Origin: an uncultured Burkholderiales bacterium
GTDB taxonomy: Bacteria; Pseudomonadota; Gammaproteobacteria; Burkholderiales; Burkholderiaceae_C
Length of the DNA stretch: 47,696 nucleotides
NCBI GenBank assembly: GCA_937891665.1
Contig: CALAGS010000198.1
Coordinates: 1 to 47,696 of the forward strand
Reading direction: 5' to 3'
Shown: positions 1 through 8,713 of the stretch, piece by piece
Numbering within the stretch: the first letter of the stretch is position 1
Layout of the letters: every line of letters starts with the position of its first letter
Translations under genes and position numbers: made by a program
The notes under the pieces: model-generated
Told to the model about the DNA's origin: nothing
The model's input: only the letters and a program-made list of their open reading frames with translations
Database searches by the model: none

Positions 1-1185
1 TCTAACACCATCAAAGTGGGCATCTTGCACAGCTTGTCTGGCACCATGGCTATTTCTGAAACCGTGTTGAAAGACACCGTGTTGATGGCCATCGATGAAA
101 TCAACGCCAAAGGCGGTGTGTTGGGCAAGAAACTCGAACCTGTGGTGGTTGACCCTGCTTCCAACTGGCCTTTGTTTGCTGAAAAAACCAAGCAACTCTT
201 GGGTCAAGACAAAGTGTCTGTGATTTTCGGTTGCTGGACTTCTGTGTCACGTAAATCTGTGTTGCCTGTGGTTGAAGAAATGAACGGTTTGCTGTTCTAC
301 CCCGTGCAATACGAAGGTGAAGAACTTTCTAAGAACGTGTTCTACACAGGCGCAGCCCCTAACCAACAAGCCATTCCTGCGGTTGACTATTTGATGAGCA
401 AAGACGGTGGCTCTGCCAAGCGTTGGGTTCTGTTGGGCACTGACTATGTATACCCGCGCACGACCAACAAAATTTTGCGCGCTTACTTGAAGAGCAAAGG
501 CGTGAAAGATTCTGACATCGACGAAAAGTACACACCCTTTGGCCATTCAGACTATCAAACAATTGTGGCGGATGTGAAGAAATTTTCAGCTGGCGGTAAA
601 ACAGCTGTGGTCTCCACCATCAACGGTGACTCCAATGTGCCTTTCTACAAAGAGTTGGGCAATGCGGGCTTGAAGGCCAAAGATGTGCCAGTGGTTGCCT
701 TCTCTGTGGGTGAAGAAGAACTCCGCGGTGTGGACACCAAGCCTTTGGTCGGGCATTTGGCAGCTTGGAACTATTTCATGAGCATCAAGAACCCCGCCAA
801 TGACGAGTTCACGAAAAAGTGGGGCGCCTACGCCAAGGCCAAAAACATTGCAGGTCACAAAGACAAGCCTTTGACCAATGACCCGATGGAAGCCACTTAC
901 ATTGGTATCAACATGTGGAAGCAGGCTGTTGAAAAGGCCAAGTCTACGGATACAGACAAAGTGATTGCTGCCATGGCTGGTCAGACCTTCAAGGCACCTA
1001 GCGGCATCACATCCAAAATGGATGAGAAAAACCACCATTTGCACAAGTCTGTGTTCATTGGCGAAATCAAAGCTGACGGCCAGTTCAATGTGGTTTGGAA
1101 AACACCAGGTCCTGTGAAAGCCAAACCATGGAGCCCCTACATTCCTGGCAATGACAAGAAGCCCGACGAACCCGCTAAAAAGTAA
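1..1185 (+). CDS. urtA: Urea ABC transporter substrate-binding protein UrtA (5' end missing)
   Basis: Periplasmic urea receptor of the UrtABCDE high-affinity importer. The frame is already open at base 1, and 394 residues plus the stop are visible. The first visible residues (SNTIKVGILHSLSGTMAIS) are the start of the mature branched-chain amino-acid-receptor-like fold, so only the signal peptide and start codon (roughly 25-35 residues) lie outside the window. Typical UrtA segments are present: the 'GCWTSVSRKSVLPV' block, 'NGLLFYPVQYEGEE' and 'GTDYVYPRT'. A C-terminal lysine- and proline-rich tail ends the protein. urtB follows on the same strand after a strong terminator hairpin. The family call is firm because the complete urtBCDE set follows in canonical order. 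Urea specificity rests on family knowledge. Confidence 0.95.
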   Translation, partial: SNTIKVGILHSLSGTMAISETVLKDTVLMAIDEINAKGGVLGKKLEPVVVDPASNWPLFAEKTKQLLGQDKVSVIFGCWTSVSRKSVLPVVEEMNGLLFYPVQYEGEELSKNVFYTGAAPNQQAIPAVDYLMSKDGGSAKRWVLLGTDYVYPRTTNKILRAYLKSKGVKDSDIDEKYTPFGHSDYQTIVADVKKFSAGGKTAVVSTINGDSNVPFYKELGNAGLKAKDVPVVAFSVGEEELRGVDTKPLVGHLAAWNYFMSIKNPANDEFTKKWGAYAKAKNIAGHKDKPLTNDPMEATYIGINMWKQAVEKAKSTDTDKVIAAMAGQTFKAPSGITSKMDEKNHHLHKSVFIGEIKADGQFNVVWKTPGPVKAKPWSPYIPGNDKKPDEPAKK

Positions 1186-1202
1186 TTTTTGAAGCTCGTC
1201 CC

Positions 1203-1236
1203 AGAGGAAGGACGGCTTCGTCCTTCCTCTTTTTTT
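1203..1236 (+). terminator. Intrinsic terminator/attenuator between urtA and urtB
   Basis: A perfect 12-bp stem (AGAGGAAGGACG at 1203-1214, complement at 1219-1230) has a GCTT tetraloop and runs straight into a T tract (1231-1236). It lies 17 bp after the urtA stop and 20 bp before the urtB start. It probably lets the abundant binding protein be made in excess while only part of transcription continues into urtBCDE. Confidence 0.85.
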
Positions 1237-1256
1237 GTAATCCGCAAAGACGAAAC

Positions 1257-2867
1257 ATGATCCGTTTAAGAACTTGGCCAGTGATTTTTTTACTGGTTTC
1301 ATGCTTGGCCATGGCTTTCTTGGCCAGCCCTGCAAAGGCAATGAGTCTTGCCGACATGAAGGGATTGGTTGAAGGCGACACCGATCAAAGAATTGAAACC
1401 CTGAACAAAGTTGTTGCGCAGGGCGATGAGAAGACATTGGTATTTTTGCAAGCTTTGGCTGACGATGCTGTCAAAGTTGCAGGCGACAAAATTTGGATTG
1501 TGCGCGACAGCTTCGGGGCTGGCAAAGCGATTGATCCGCTGACGGGTCAAAAACAAGATTTACCCGCAGATGCTCAAGATGTGGTGAGCAATAACCGCTT
1601 TCGCAGTGAAATCGAAACCGCTTTGGCGGCCTTGGAATTATTCAGCAGCGAAGTGAAGATGCGTCAGCAAGCTGCCAAAGCATTGCTCAAAGAACCTGAC
1701 GCGAGCAAGTTGCCTATTCTGAACAAGGCGTTGGCGCAAGAGAAAGACGCCACGGTTCTAAATTTACTCCAATTGGCCAAAGCCGCGGCTCAACTGGGCG
1801 ATGCCGATGTGGCTGTGCGCTTAGAAACTGCACAGCGCTTGGCTGAAAGCCAAACACCTGAAACACAACTGTTGCTGAATGAGCGTCTGGCGCAAGAAAC
1901 AGACGCGCAAGTGAAAGCTCAACTTCGAAAATCACTTACTGCCATCGAGGGTGCTTTGAAAACGGGTGAGCGATTAGGAGCCTTGTTCACTGGTGTGAGC
2001 TTAGGTTCTATTTTGTTGTTGGTTGCTCTCGGTTTGGCCATCACCTATGGCCTCATGGGTGTGATCAACATGGCCCACGGCGAACTCATGATGATTGGCG
2101 CCTATGCCACGTATGTGGTTCAGGTGTTGTTCCGTCAGTATTTACCTTCTTATTTCGACGCCTATTTGTTAGTGGCTGTGCCTATTTCATTCTTGACATC
2201 TGCCTTGGTGGGTGCATTTTTAGAGCGCACTGTATTGCGTTTTTTATATGGCCGACCCCTGGAGTCCTTGTTGGCCACATGGGGAATTAGCTTGATTTTG
2301 ATGCAAGCGGTTCGCTCCTTGTTTGGCGCGCAAAACGTCGGTGTAGAAAACCCAGCTTGGATGAGCGGTGGTGTTCAGGTGCTCTCCAATTTAAGCTTGC
2401 CCTACAACCGCTTGGTCATCATTGGATTTGCGGTGGCTGTGCTGCTGGCCATGACCTTGGTCATTGGCAAAACGCGCTTGGGTTTGTTTGTTCGAGGTGT
2501 GACGCAAAACAGGCCCATGGCTTCGTGCATGGGTGTGAATACCGCACGCATTGATACCTACGCATTTGCATTGGGTTCTGGCATCGCTGGGCTTGCAGGC
2601 TGTGCCCTTAGTCAAGTTGGCAATGTGGGCCCCGATTTAGGCCAGAGCTACATTGTCGACGCGTTCATGGTGGTTGTGTTGGGCGGTGTGGGTCAGTTGG
2701 CCGGTACTGTTTATGCAGCTTTAGGTCTTGGTTTGGTGAACAAGTTGCTTGAGGGCGTGACGGGTGCTGTGCTTGCCAAAATTTGTGTGTTGGTGTTCAT
2801 CATCATCTTCATTCAAAAACGCCCACAAGGTATTTTTGCCATGAAGGGTCGGAGCGCGGAGGCTTGA
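1257..2867 (+). CDS. urtB: Urea ABC transporter permease UrtB
   Basis: Inner-membrane permease of the urea importer (LivH-like branch), 536 aa. An N-terminal signal peptide (about residues 1-28, ending AKA) is followed by a helical extracytoplasmic region to about residue 240. That extension is usual for proteobacterial UrtB and explains the length over LivH. The multi-span permease begins near residue 242; its landmarks are 'YGLMGVINMAHGELMMIGAYA' split across the first spans, 'PLESLLATWGISLILMQ' and the C-terminal 'VVLGGVGQLAGT' loop. The ATG at 1257 has a weak upstream purine stretch (AAAGACG). It is the first gene after the urtA terminator and partners UrtC as a heterodimer. The stop is one base before the urtC start region, indicating translational coupling. 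Confidence 0.95.
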   Translation: MIRLRTWPVIFLLVSCLAMAFLASPAKAMSLADMKGLVEGDTDQRIETLNKVVAQGDEKTLVFLQALADDAVKVAGDKIWIVRDSFGAGKAIDPLTGQKQDLPADAQDVVSNNRFRSEIETALAALELFSSEVKMRQQAAKALLKEPDASKLPILNKALAQEKDATVLNLLQLAKAAAQLGDADVAVRLETAQRLAESQTPETQLLLNERLAQETDAQVKAQLRKSLTAIEGALKTGERLGALFTGVSLGSILLLVALGLAITYGLMGVINMAHGELMMIGAYATYVVQVLFRQYLPSYFDAYLLVAVPISFLTSALVGAFLERTVLRFLYGRPLESLLATWGISLILMQAVRSLFGAQNVGVENPAWMSGGVQVLSNLSLPYNRLVIIGFAVAVLLAMTLVIGKTRLGLFVRGVTQNRPMASCMGVNTARIDTYAFALGSGIAGLAGCALSQVGNVGPDLGQSYIVDAFMVVVLGGVGQLAGTVYAALGLGLVNKLLEGVTGAVLAKICVLVFIIIFIQKRPQGIFAMKGRSAEA

Positions 2868-2868
2868 G

Positions 2869-3987
2869 ATGAATCCTATGAATCATTCCAAACTTGAATT
2901 GCCTGGACGTGAGCCATTGTTCACACGCAAGGGATGGACCGCATTTCTGGTAGCGCTCTTGTTTGTGTGCCTTTGTGTGCCACTCATGAATTTGATGGTA
3001 CCTGAAGGTCATTGGTTGCACTTTAGCGACTACGCCGTCAGTTTGGTTGGCAAAATCATGTGCTACGCTATTTGCGCGTTGGCCATGGATTTGATCTGGG
3101 GCTACACCGGTATTTTGTCTTTGGGGCATGGTTTGTTCTTTGCCATTGGGGGCTATGCCATGGGCATGTACCTGATGCGGCAAATTGGCACCGACGGTAA
3201 TTACAAAAGCAACTTGCCAGACTTCATGGTGTTTCTTGATTGGAAAGAGTTGCCTTGGCATTGGGCCTTGTCAGATAGCTTTGTAGCCACTCTGTTGCTC
3301 ATTGTGCTGGTGCCCGCTGTTGTGTCAGGTGTGTTTGGCTACTTTGCATTCAGATCGCGAATCAAGGGTGTTTATTTCTCAATCATCACGCAAGCCATGA
3401 CCTTTGCAGCGATGTTGTTGTTCTTTAGAAATGAAACTGGCTTTGGCGGTAACAATGGTTTTACAGACTTCAAGCGAATTTTGGATTTGCCATTGGCTAC
3501 ACCCAACATGCGCATGATTTTGTTTGTCTTAACCGGTCTGACATTGCTCGGATTTTTCATCATGGCCCGTTGGCTCATTCGCAGCAAATTTGGCCGCGTA
3601 TTACAAGCCATCCGAGATGCTGAAACCCGCGTCATGTTTTCAGGCTATTCGCCTTTGCCCTACAAGCTCAGCATTTGGGTCATCTCTGCCGTCATGTGTG
3701 GTGTGGCCGGTGCTTTGTATGTGCCGCAAGTGGGCATCATTAATCCGGGTGAAATGAGCCCTGCCAACTCCATTGAAATTGCGGTTTGGGCGGCTGTGGG
3801 TGGCCGCGGTAGTCTGATTGGGCCCGTGGTGGGTGCGTTTTTGGTGAACGGCGCCAAGAGTTGGTTGACTGTCACAGCGCCAGAATTCTGGTTGTATTTC
3901 TTAGGCGCGCTGTTCATTGCTGTGACGCTGTTTTTGCCCAAAGGTGTGGTTGGCTTGGTGCAGCGATTGAAGGGAGGTCGTACGTGA
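2869..3987 (+). CDS. urtC: Urea ABC transporter permease UrtC
   Basis: Second permease subunit (LivM-like), 372 aa. Multi-span protein with the family block 'DLIWGYTGILSLGHGLFF' near residues 75-92 and 'IRDAETRVMFSGYSPLPYKL' near 245-265, the cytoplasmic loop that contacts the ATPases. The start at 2869 is supported by GGAGG at 2858-2862, seven bases upstream. It begins one base after the urtB stop. Its stop overlaps the urtD start (GTGA), so urtBCD are translationally coupled. Confidence 0.95.
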   Translation: MNPMNHSKLELPGREPLFTRKGWTAFLVALLFVCLCVPLMNLMVPEGHWLHFSDYAVSLVGKIMCYAICALAMDLIWGYTGILSLGHGLFFAIGGYAMGMYLMRQIGTDGNYKSNLPDFMVFLDWKELPWHWALSDSFVATLLLIVLVPAVVSGVFGYFAFRSRIKGVYFSIITQAMTFAAMLLFFRNETGFGGNNGFTDFKRILDLPLATPNMRMILFVLTGLTLLGFFIMARWLIRSKFGRVLQAIRDAETRVMFSGYSPLPYKLSIWVISAVMCGVAGALYVPQVGIINPGEMSPANSIEIAVWAAVGGRGSLIGPVVGAFLVNGAKSWLTVTAPEFWLYFLGALFIAVTLFLPKGVVGLVQRLKGGRT

Positions 3988-4856
3988 CACCCGATTTATT
4001 GAAACAAGGCGCACAGCGTGTGGCTCAGCGCATTGAAAAAGTCAGCACCCAAACGGAGTCAGGTGGGCGTGATGCCAGTTACGGGCGGATTTACACGCCC
4101 GGCGAAGTGGACGTATCGCATGGCCGTATTTTGTATTTGGAAGATGTGAGCGTGAGCTTTGACGGTTTCAAAGCCATCAACAAACTCTCACTTGACATTG
4201 CACCTGGCGAGTTGCGCTGCATCATTGGACCTAATGGTGCAGGGAAGACAACCATGATGGACATCATCACGGGTAAAACTCGTCCCGATGAAGGCCAAGT
4301 GTTCTTTGGTAGCACCATAGATTTACTGCGTCACAACGAGCCTGAAATTGCGCAATTGGGCATTGGTCGTAAGTTTCAAAAGCCCACTGTGTTTGAGCAA
4401 CTCACGGTGTTTGAAAATTTAGAACTTGCTTTGAAGACGCCGAAGGGTGTCAAGGCTTCTATGTTTTTCAAACTCGATTCAGCGCAATCAGATCGTTTGG
4501 CGGAAGTGCTTCACACCATTCACCTGGCCGACAGTGTGCTCACGCAAGCGGGTAATTTGAGCCATGGTCAGAAGCAATGGCTGGAAATTGGCATGTTACT
4601 GATGCAAGACCCCAAACTCTTGTTGTTAGACGAACCCGTGGCTGGCATGACAGACCATGAAACAGAGCGCACCGCGGAGTTGTTTTTAAGCCTCAAGGGC
4701 AAGCACTCCTTGATGGTGGTCGAGCACGACATGGGTTTTATCAAAACCATCTCTGACATCGTGACAGTGCTGTGTGATGGCTCGGTGTTGGCGCAAGGCA
4801 CGCTGGACCAAGTTCAAGCCAATGAACGTGTGATTGAAGTTTATTTAGGCCGTTAA
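3984..4856 (+). CDS. urtD: Urea ABC transporter ATP-binding protein UrtD
   Basis: LivG-like ATPase of the urea importer. I place the start at the GTG at 3984, not at any earlier in-frame codon. It overlaps the urtC stop as GTGA and has GGGAGG at 3972-3977, six bases upstream, giving 290 aa. An N-terminal stretch of about 45 residues precedes the ABC fold, as is usual for UrtD. Walker A is GPNGAGKTT (about residues 82-90), the signature is LSHGQKQWLEI (glycine-rich motif with H in place of G), and Walker B is LLLLDEPVAGM. The switch histidine lies in VVEHDM. It works with UrtE on the cytoplasmic face of UrtBC. Confidence 0.95.
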   Translation: MTPDLLKQGAQRVAQRIEKVSTQTESGGRDASYGRIYTPGEVDVSHGRILYLEDVSVSFDGFKAINKLSLDIAPGELRCIIGPNGAGKTTMMDIITGKTRPDEGQVFFGSTIDLLRHNEPEIAQLGIGRKFQKPTVFEQLTVFENLELALKTPKGVKASMFFKLDSAQSDRLAEVLHTIHLADSVLTQAGNLSHGQKQWLEIGMLLMQDPKLLLLDEPVAGMTDHETERTAELFLSLKGKHSLMVVEHDMGFIKTISDIVTVLCDGSVLAQGTLDQVQANERVIEVYLGR

Positions 4857-4870
4857 GAAAAGGCATTGAG

Positions 4871-5578
4871 ATGAATTTAACGGTACAAAATATTCAACAG
4901 TATTACGGGGGGTCTCACATCTTGCGCGATGTGAGTTTGGAAGCCAAGCTGGGTGAAGTGACCGTTTTATTAGGCCGCAATGGCGTGGGTAAAACGACCT
5001 TGTTGAAATCCTTGATGGGCGTAGTGCCTATTAAGAGCGGGTCGGTGGTTTTGGGTGGCCAAGACTTGACTCGAGCAACACCTTATGAGCGCGCCCGCGC
5101 CGGTGTGGGGTATGTGCCTCAAGGCCGTGAAATCTTTGCTCGCTTAACTGTAGAAGAAAACTTGCAAATGGGTTTGGCCACGCAACCAGGCAGCACCCCT
5201 ATTCCATTAGAACTGTTTGAATTGTTTCCTGTTCTCAAGCAAATGCTCCATAGACGTGGCGGCGATTTGTCTGGAGGTCAGCAACAACAACTCGCCATTG
5301 CTCGGGCATTAGCGGCCAAGCCCAAACTGCTTATTTTGGACGAGCCCACTGAGGGCATTCAGCCGAGCATCATCAAAGACATCGGCCGAGTGATTCGCAA
5401 ATTGGCGGATGTTGGCTTGCAAGGGCAACGCATGGCTGTGTTGTTGTGCGAGCAGTACTACGACTTTGCAGAAGAGTTGGCCGACGCTTACATGGTGATG
5501 GAACGCGGCGAGGTGATTGCCAAGGGCCCCGGCCATGAGATGCAAGCCAAAGGCATTCGCCAGTTGGTGGCGATTTAA
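4871..5578 (+). CDS. urtE: Urea ABC transporter ATP-binding protein UrtE
   Basis: LivF-like ATPase, 235 aa, the last gene of the urea importer operon. Walker A is GRNGVGKTT (residues 35-43), the signature LSGGQQQQLAIARAL and Walker B LLILDEPTEGIQ. A purine-rich AAGG lies eight bases before the ATG and the gap after urtD is 14 bp. The stop overlaps the 3' end of the minus-strand ureD gene by four bases, so the two genes converge tail to tail with no room for a terminator hairpin between them. Confidence 0.95.
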   Translation: MNLTVQNIQQYYGGSHILRDVSLEAKLGEVTVLLGRNGVGKTTLLKSLMGVVPIKSGSVVLGGQDLTRATPYERARAGVGYVPQGREIFARLTVEENLQMGLATQPGSTPIPLELFELFPVLKQMLHRRGGDLSGGQQQQLAIARALAAKPKLLILDEPTEGIQPSIIKDIGRVIRKLADVGLQGQRMAVLLCEQYYDFAEELADAYMVMERGEVIAKGPGHEMQAKGIRQLVAI

Positions 5579-6405
5579 ACGCTCCAGATTCTGGGCGGCG
5601 TGCTGGGCAAACCCCACAGCGTGTGACGCCAAGTGGCCCATACTTGCTTGAGCAAATCCATGGTGGGCTCAACCAAGGGCGACATGACGCGCAGCACAAT
5701 CACTTGTGGATGAGCACAGGTGATGCCAGCTTGATCTTTGAGAGGGTGTGCTTCTAACACTGCGCGTGCAACCTCAAGTGCTTTTTCTGCCCGCTTGGTT
5801 TCAATGGCAGTGCCTGCGGCAAACACCAAACTGGCCAAACACTTTTGCCCTGCCAAGCCCAGGGGGCTATTTAGCCAACGCGCATCATTGCCGCGAATAA
5901 TGCCTTTTTCCAACCACACACCTGAAATCTCCATGTGTTGTTGAAAGTGGCCTTGCTCAAAGGTCAGGTTGGAAGTGGGAAGCCCTAAGGCTGTCACATC
6001 CCATGTGATTAACTCTGCACCTGGCTCCAAATTGAAGATGGCGCGATTGGTGGCTTCGCAGTCGTTGTAGGCAATGGCTTCCAGCGGCAGCCACTCTAGC
6101 CGAGCGCCATCAGAGACGTGTGCTACAACTTGCTGAAGGGCAGGGTAGCCCCCCGACTTGTAAAACCGCGTTGCACCAGGCGTGCTGACCAAGCCATGTG
6201 CACCCTTGGCCACACTCACCTGGATGTCTAAAGTGTCGCCCCCCACCAAACCGCCTGGGGGATGCACCAGCACGTTGTGACAAATTTGATCGCCTTCTGG
6301 GTAAAGGCTTTGCAGAATTCGCAGCGGGCCTTGGTGTAAATACCGGGCCACGCTGCGTTGAGACTCGCGGGTGTAATCAAGTTTGAGTTCAGCGCGCCAT
6401 GCCAT
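5575..6405 (-). CDS. ureD: Urease accessory protein UreD
   Basis: 276 aa, close to the usual UreD length (about 270-290). UreD (UreH in some species) forms the scaffold and nickel-tunnel complex with UreF and UreG that activates urease. Family marks include 'HPPGGLVGGDTLDI' (about residues 47-60), 'TPGATRFYKSGG' and 'WLPLEAIAYNDCEA'. The structural genes ureABC and accessory genes ureEFG are not in the window. The gene upstream on the same strand is the ion-channel gene, only 11 bp away, so ureD may be read from that transcript. No clear Shine-Dalgarno precedes the ATG at 6405, which would suit translation following an upstream gene. In related bacteria ureD often starts the urease cluster next to urtE; here it is inverted and isolated. 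Confidence 0.9.
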   Translation of the reverse strand: MAWRAELKLDYTRESQRSVARYLHQGPLRILQSLYPEGDQICHNVLVHPPGGLVGGDTLDIQVSVAKGAHGLVSTPGATRFYKSGGYPALQQVVAHVSDGARLEWLPLEAIAYNDCEATNRAIFNLEPGAELITWDVTALGLPTSNLTFEQGHFQQHMEISGVWLEKGIIRGNDARWLNSPLGLAGQKCLASLVFAAGTAIETKRAEKALEVARAVLEAHPLKDQAGITCAHPQVIVLRVMSPLVEPTMDLLKQVWATWRHTLWGLPSTPPRIWSV

Positions 6406-6416
6406 AGGGAAGAATG

Positions 6417-8045
6417 TTATTTAGAAGATGATTGCTGAAGGCCAATCAAGGCCCAAAGTTTCTTGTCTGTTTCCGTCAACCTTTCAGAATTGTCGATGGC
6501 AGCCTGAAACTTTTGCTGATCCGTCAGCAAGCTAAGTTGTCTGACTTGGCCCAACAAGTACTTGAAGTGTTCGATGGTGTGGTCTGTATTGGCTGCAATT
6601 TTATGCAGTGGCAATACAGAAACATCCTCCATCAAATCACGCTCTCTGTTGGCTTTGTCGATGAGTAATCTAATTTCTACATCCGATAAATGCAGGCGTT
6701 TAGATTCAGTTCGGATGTATTCAATTTCCTTTTCGTCTAAGTGGCCGTCTGCGAGCATTTCATAAATGGTATTGACCAAGGCCTCCCGATCTCTTTTCAG
6801 TTGATCGGTAAAGGCGGAAGACAAAATGGCAGCAGGAATCGCAAAAATACCAATGCCAATCAGCGACAAGACAATGGTCATGGCCCTGCCTGCAGGCGTG
6901 ATAGGGGATATATCGCCATAGCCGACGGATGCCAGCGTAATAACCGCCCAATAAATGGCTTGTGGGATATTTTCAAATTTATCGGGCTGAGCTTCGTGCT
7001 CAAACAAAAAGCCCAAGCTGGCGGTCATGACGACCAGCAAGAGCATGATAAAGGTAGATGCCGCCATGACCGGCCATTCGCGCGCAATCACTTTGGACAG
7101 CGATTGCGTCGCACCTGTATAACGACTCAATTTGAGAAGCCGCAAAAGCCTGAAGACTCGCATGAAACGAAGATCAACCAGGTGGTGCAGGAAGACTTCC
7201 AAGAAAAATGGTGCAATGGCCAAAAGATCAATGATGGACGAAGTTGACTTGGCCATTTTCAAGCGCCCACTGACTGCGCGTTGATAGCCAGGCTCCTCCA
7301 CACAGCAATACATCCTTAGGCAATATTCAAGCGTGAAAATACTGACAGCGATGGCATCCAGAATGATGAATTCTAGATTCAACAAGTATTCGATGCCATG
7401 TACCGACTCTAAGATCACGGCCAGCACCGACACAACCACCCAAATCACAATGAAGGTGTCGAAGATGGTGTGCAAGCTGCCACCGTAGGCACTTGGGAAC
7501 ATCACTGCGTGAACTTTTTGCCTGAAGGTTCTGCCTTGGTTGGCAACCACAAACTCTTTGTATGCGGGTATCAATATCCTGAAAAGTTTCAGAATACGCA
7601 GCAGCCTAAGCGAACGAAGGTATCGCAAATCTACTGAAATAAAGGCTTGCAAGAAGAAAGGCAGAATAGCGATCAGATCGATCAAGGCAAATGGACTGAC
7701 GACATAACTGCCGCGCGCATACTTGCGTTTCTTGAACTCTTCATCGTCAGGGGCCAAGTAAAAACGCAGAAGGTATTCAATCGTGAACACTACCACTGAA
7801 AAAATTTCAAAGAAATGAAACCATTTTTCGTATGCGTTAAAAATGGCTGGAATTTGTTCAAACACCAGCGCAAACAAATTGCCAACAATCAAAATGACAA
7901 TCCACTTGTCAATGGACTTTTGATAATTGCCTTCGATGTGAGGGTCTAGAAGCCAAGAGTAAAGCCACTTTCTAAATGGCAAGTCACTCGAAATATTGAC
8001 TTGTTCATGGTGAAGTAGCTGGTCTTCTAAGGTGTGATCGGACAT
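6417..8045 (-). CDS. Voltage-gated potassium channel-like protein with two voltage-sensor domains
   Basis: 542-aa membrane protein. Two successive S1-S4 voltage-sensor domains can be read. The first (about residues 46-160) has an S4 with basic residues every third position (R141, R144, R147, R150, K153, R156). The second (about 192-310) has R293, R296, R299, R302, K305 and R308. Each S2 carries the FTxEYxLR motif (E90, E240) and each S3 the conserved Asp (D123, D273). Only the second is followed by a pore: S5 about 323-347, pore helix, filter SVGYGD at 373-378, S6 about 388-411. The GYGD filter predicts potassium selectivity. The cytoplasmic tail starts with an acidic DGHLDEKE segment (433-440), reminiscent of TerB-like or EF-type helices, and is largely helical. 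It lies 12 bp after a small membrane-protein gene and 11 bp before ureD. The channel family is sure; the gating role of the extra sensor is unknown. Confidence 0.88.
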   Translation of the reverse strand: MSDHTLEDQLLHHEQVNISSDLPFRKWLYSWLLDPHIEGNYQKSIDKWIVILIVGNLFALVFEQIPAIFNAYEKWFHFFEIFSVVVFTIEYLLRFYLAPDDEEFKKRKYARGSYVVSPFALIDLIAILPFFLQAFISVDLRYLRSLRLLRILKLFRILIPAYKEFVVANQGRTFRQKVHAVMFPSAYGGSLHTIFDTFIVIWVVVSVLAVILESVHGIEYLLNLEFIILDAIAVSIFTLEYCLRMYCCVEEPGYQRAVSGRLKMAKSTSSIIDLLAIAPFFLEVFLHHLVDLRFMRVFRLLRLLKLSRYTGATQSLSKVIAREWPVMAASTFIMLLLVVMTASLGFLFEHEAQPDKFENIPQAIYWAVITLASVGYGDISPITPAGRAMTIVLSLIGIGIFAIPAAILSSAFTDQLKRDREALVNTIYEMLADGHLDEKEIEYIRTESKRLHLSDVEIRLLIDKANRERDLMEDVSVLPLHKIAANTDHTIEHFKYLLGQVRQLSLLTDQQKFQAAIDNSERLTETDKKLWALIGLQQSSSK

Positions 8046-8057
8046 GGCGGTCTCTTT

Positions 8058-8651
8058 TTAGAATTCAAGTTCGTCGACTTTGATGGGGTATCCACCTTTG
8101 TCACACACCGTTAATTTCAGCAGTATTTTGGTGTCAATGGCGTCCATGCTGACCAGCTGCGATGTGATGGAAGAAATGGCTGACCCAGGAGCCGTGGCCA
8201 CGATTTTTTCTAAAACGATTGAGCCTACAGTCGATCTGTCTCTGGGGTCGCATTTGGCGATAAATTCAAGGGGCCGACCTGTGAAAGCGTTTGACTGGTT
8301 TTGCAGTTCTTTCACGTTTTGCAAAATAGACTCAAAGCAATCACCCCAACGCCGTCGTTCATCGGCACTGGCAGAGCAACTTTCAATAGGGAAGTTCTCT
8401 TGCATTCTGGGTTCACTGTTTTCTTTCAGCCACTTCACCCAGGCTTCGCCATTGTGTTTAGTGACCTCAATTTTCATGCCATCTGCATAGGCCAGCATGC
8501 CCACCCAAGCAACAAGCACGAGGACACAGGCCAGAAAAATGAGAAAAATGGTGTCCCCAAAATTAGGTTTTCCTGAATTCACTTTTGTGGGAGGTGTGCC
8601 TGAACTCTTAATAGACGCTTCGCCTACTGAGTGGTGGACCTGGTCTGTCAT
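8058..8651 (-). CDS. Uncharacterised single-span membrane protein
   Basis: 197 aa with the start at the ATG at 8651, chosen because GGGGAG lies eight bases upstream (8660-8665 on the complementary strand); longer in-frame starts lack this. A short polar N-terminus is followed by one membrane span (about residues 33-55) and a region of about 140 residues, probably periplasmic. That region has four cysteines (in SCSAS, DCFES, KCDPR and VCDKG contexts) that could form two disulfides. I do not recognise the family. The gap to the channel gene is 12 bp, so co-transcription is likely and an accessory role for the channel is a reasonable guess, not shown. Confidence 0.75.
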   Translation of the reverse strand: MTDQVHHSVGEASIKSSGTPPTKVNSGKPNFGDTIFLIFLACVLVLVAWVGMLAYADGMKIEVTKHNGEAWVKWLKENSEPRMQENFPIESCSASADERRRWGDCFESILQNVKELQNQSNAFTGRPLEFIAKCDPRDRSTVGSIVLEKIVATAPGSAISSITSQLVSMDAIDTKILLKLTVCDKGGYPIKVDELEF

Positions 8652-8679
8652 GGATAAAACTCCCCATATGACTGCACAC

Positions 8680-8703
8680 ATGGATTGACGAGTATCAATC
8701 CAT
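8680..8703 (-). promoter_or_regulatory. Inverted repeat, candidate operator or leader hairpin of the channel operon
   Basis: ATGGATTGA (8680-8688) and TCAATCCAT (8695-8703) form a perfect 9-bp inverted repeat with a 6-base centre. It lies 28 bp upstream of the start of the small membrane-protein gene and directly downstream of a possible minus-strand promoter. Repressor site and RNA hairpin are both possible. Confidence 0.5.
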
Positions 8704-8713
8704 ACGAGGGTGC

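Noticed and set aside
448..453. GTATAC inside urtA, as a further GntR operator
   Set aside because: It lies in coding sequence and the flanking bases do not match the AAAGT/ACTTT arms.
586..1437. Long minus-strand open frame opposite urtA/urtB
   Set aside because: It is antisense to well-conserved genes, spans their terminator, and its translation has no recognisable domain; a codon-bias shadow.
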